Assembly: GCF_018687715.1 (NCBI RefSeq)
Contig: NC_056755.1
Location: 25,808,501 to 25,872,500, forward strand
Direction: 5' to 3'
Origin: Carya illinoinensis
Taxonomy: Eukaryota; Streptophyta; Magnoliopsida; Fagales; Juglandaceae
Length of the DNA: 64,000 bases
Within the stretch, counting starts at the first letter, position 1. Each line of letters begins with the position of its first letter. Of this stretch, positions 62,900-64,000 are shown piece after piece. Position numbers and translations under genes: made by a program. The notes beneath the pieces are model-generated. The model was not told the origin of the DNA, searched no databases, and was given only the letters and a program-made list of their open reading frames with translations.

Positions 62900-64000
62900 G
62901 TTGATTAATGCCCTCAACTCAAGCTAGAAGCTCAACCATGGTGAGATGAGAACGTGTGGGGCGTGTGGCACTTCTTCGGCTTGAGGGAAACCGTTTGTAT
63001 GCTGAATGGGGGCTACAATTGGAACAGTGATAGAAAAGATAGGTTTATTCGAGTCAATTCGTTCAGTGCTAGAATTGAGCTGTAAGGCTTTAATCATGGA
63101 CGCATTTGATGAGATTTCCCTTGAGAAAATGGTGTAAAGGGCGTTGGCTTTTGGGCCGATTAGTTGCAATGCACATGGAGGTGCGCGTAGGTGGCGATTG
63201 GCTGTGACTTGTCTGTTCCATTGACATTCCTTTTGTCGAAATGTGCTGGATCAAGTGTATTCTTCAAATTCACTCTATGAAGGATGAACAACAACAATTA
63301 AATTTGTAAGGCTCATTTAGAAAAGGTGAGATAGAATTAAAAGGGCAATTATGTTCAAAACAAGGTTTTGTGATGACTAATCACTTGTGAGTTGATTAAT
63401 GCCCTCAACTTTATTCAGAAACCTAACAATGGTGGAATGAGAACTTTAGGGCCGTGTGGCACATCCTAGGCTCGAGGAAAACCAATGGTTTGGCGTATGT
63501 GCGCAAGAATTCATGAAAAGACGGATTTCTTCGAGCCAATTCGTCCAATGCCTGAAACGAACCAGGAGTGTTAATGAGGGATGGATGTGATGTGAGATTG
63601 CCCTTGAGAAAATGGTTTAAGAGGCTCGGGCTTTGGGCTGATTAGTTCCAATGCACATGCAGGTGCACCTACGTGGGATTGTATTCCATCTATTGAAATG
63701 TGTTGGATCAATTCTAATCCACTAATTCACTCTATGAATGATGAAAAACAACAATAAAAGTCATAAGGTCCGTATAAAAAAGGCGAGAATGGATTAATAA
63801 GAAAATTAAACTCAAAACATCGTTTGGAGACGACTAATCACCTGTAAGTTTGTTAATGCCGTCAACTTAAGTTAAAACCTTCACAATGGCAGGTTGTGGT
63901 CATGAAGGACATGTGGCACTTCTTGGGCTCGATGGAAACCGATGGTGGGGCTTATGTGGGCTGCGATTGGAAGAACGAAAGAAAAGGCGGGTCTTTTCGG
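62900..64000. repeat. HOR unit U44 (right-truncated by window edge)
   Basis: A 62900-63390, B 63391-63847, C 63848 to the edge. It matches U43 over all visible sequence. Confidence 0.97.

Larger units (their letters stand above)
1..64000. repeat. Tandem satellite array, ~1,432-bp trimeric higher-order repeat
   Basis: The complete window is one head-to-tail array. The unit start motif (GTTGATTAATGCC followed by CTCAACTCAAG) recurs at 1313, 2743, 4175, 5607, 7037, 8469, 9901 and so on to 62900. Spacing is 1,428-1,435 bp up to about 58.6 kb and 1,438 bp after it. No inverted unit, unrelated insertion or unique flank is seen. Each unit holds monomers A, B and C. Units are nearly identical to each other while A, B and C are well diverged, which is how a higher-order repeat is defined. 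Both window edges fall inside units, so the array extends further on both sides. Family and species are not recognised. A centromeric, pericentromeric, subtelomeric or knob satellite is inferred from organisation only. Confidence 0.98.

Noticed and set aside
1..64000. CRISPR array or prokaryotic repeat system
   Set aside because: Repeat units are about 1.4 kb with no unique spacers, no cas-like genes and no coding DNA at all.
1..64000. rDNA intergenic spacer subrepeats or a tandem gene cluster
   Set aside because: No rRNA, 5S, histone or tRNA sequence occurs in any of the 45 units, and the array is far longer than a typical spacer.
1..64000. Tandem LTR or Helitron-derived repeats
   Set aside because: No polypurine tract, primer-binding site, target-site duplication, terminal inverted repeat or transposase/polymerase fragment was recognised in the unit.

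Overview
The whole 64 kb window is one uninterrupted tandem satellite-DNA array. I see no gene, RNA gene, transposable element, CRISPR array, origin or prokaryotic operon. The array is a higher-order repeat (HOR) of about 1,432 bp, present as 43 complete units (U1-U43) plus a partial unit at each edge (U0, U44), all head to tail in one orientation. Each HOR contains three diverged versions of one ancestral monomer: A (490 bp), B (451 bp) and C (normally 491 bp). Each opens with a recognisable TTAATGCC-containing motif, and the copies align along their length. B is shorter because of two internal gaps. Whole HOR units differ from each other by only a few substitutions, whereas A, B and C within a unit differ strongly. 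This is the usual signature of a homogenised eukaryotic (peri)centromeric, subtelomeric or heterochromatic-knob satellite read through by a long-read assembly. I do not recognise the satellite family or the species. A plant or an animal is possible; bacteria are very unlikely.

Layout by shared variants. (1) 1 to about 9.45 kb: a block of three HORs (4,294 bp) is present twice in tandem with all its diagnostic variants. (2) 9.9-17.06 kb: U7-U11, mixed types that re-use variants of the first block. (3) 17.06-32.8 kb: U12-U22, a subfamily marked by one A>G change in monomer A; three-unit copying is visible again (U16-U17 = U19-U20). (4) About 28.9-44.3 kb: U20-U31, a super-repeat copied once at an offset of four HORs (5,728 bp) and again at three HORs (4,296 bp). 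The missing unit is explained by a crossover inside U28. (5) 45.7-58.1 kb: U32-U40, another three-unit tandem copy (U32-U34 / U35-U37) followed by very uniform units. (6) From a sharp switch between about 58.12 and 58.24 kb to the end: a distinct 1,438-bp HOR subfamily whose last copies look identical.

Monomers carry conserved palindromic elements: a hairpin at the monomer start, a dyad next to a near-invariant box in all three monomer types, and a B-monomer AAACCA/TGGTTT dyad. These are the best candidates for protein-binding or structural function. The long antisense reading frames of about 109 codons recur only because the repeat recurs; I do not consider them genes. The interest of the window lies in its evolutionary record: nested HORs, repeated amplification in steps of three or four HORs, mapped crossover and conversion points, and a subfamily boundary. 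All variant calls were made by eye, so isolated substitutions may have been missed.
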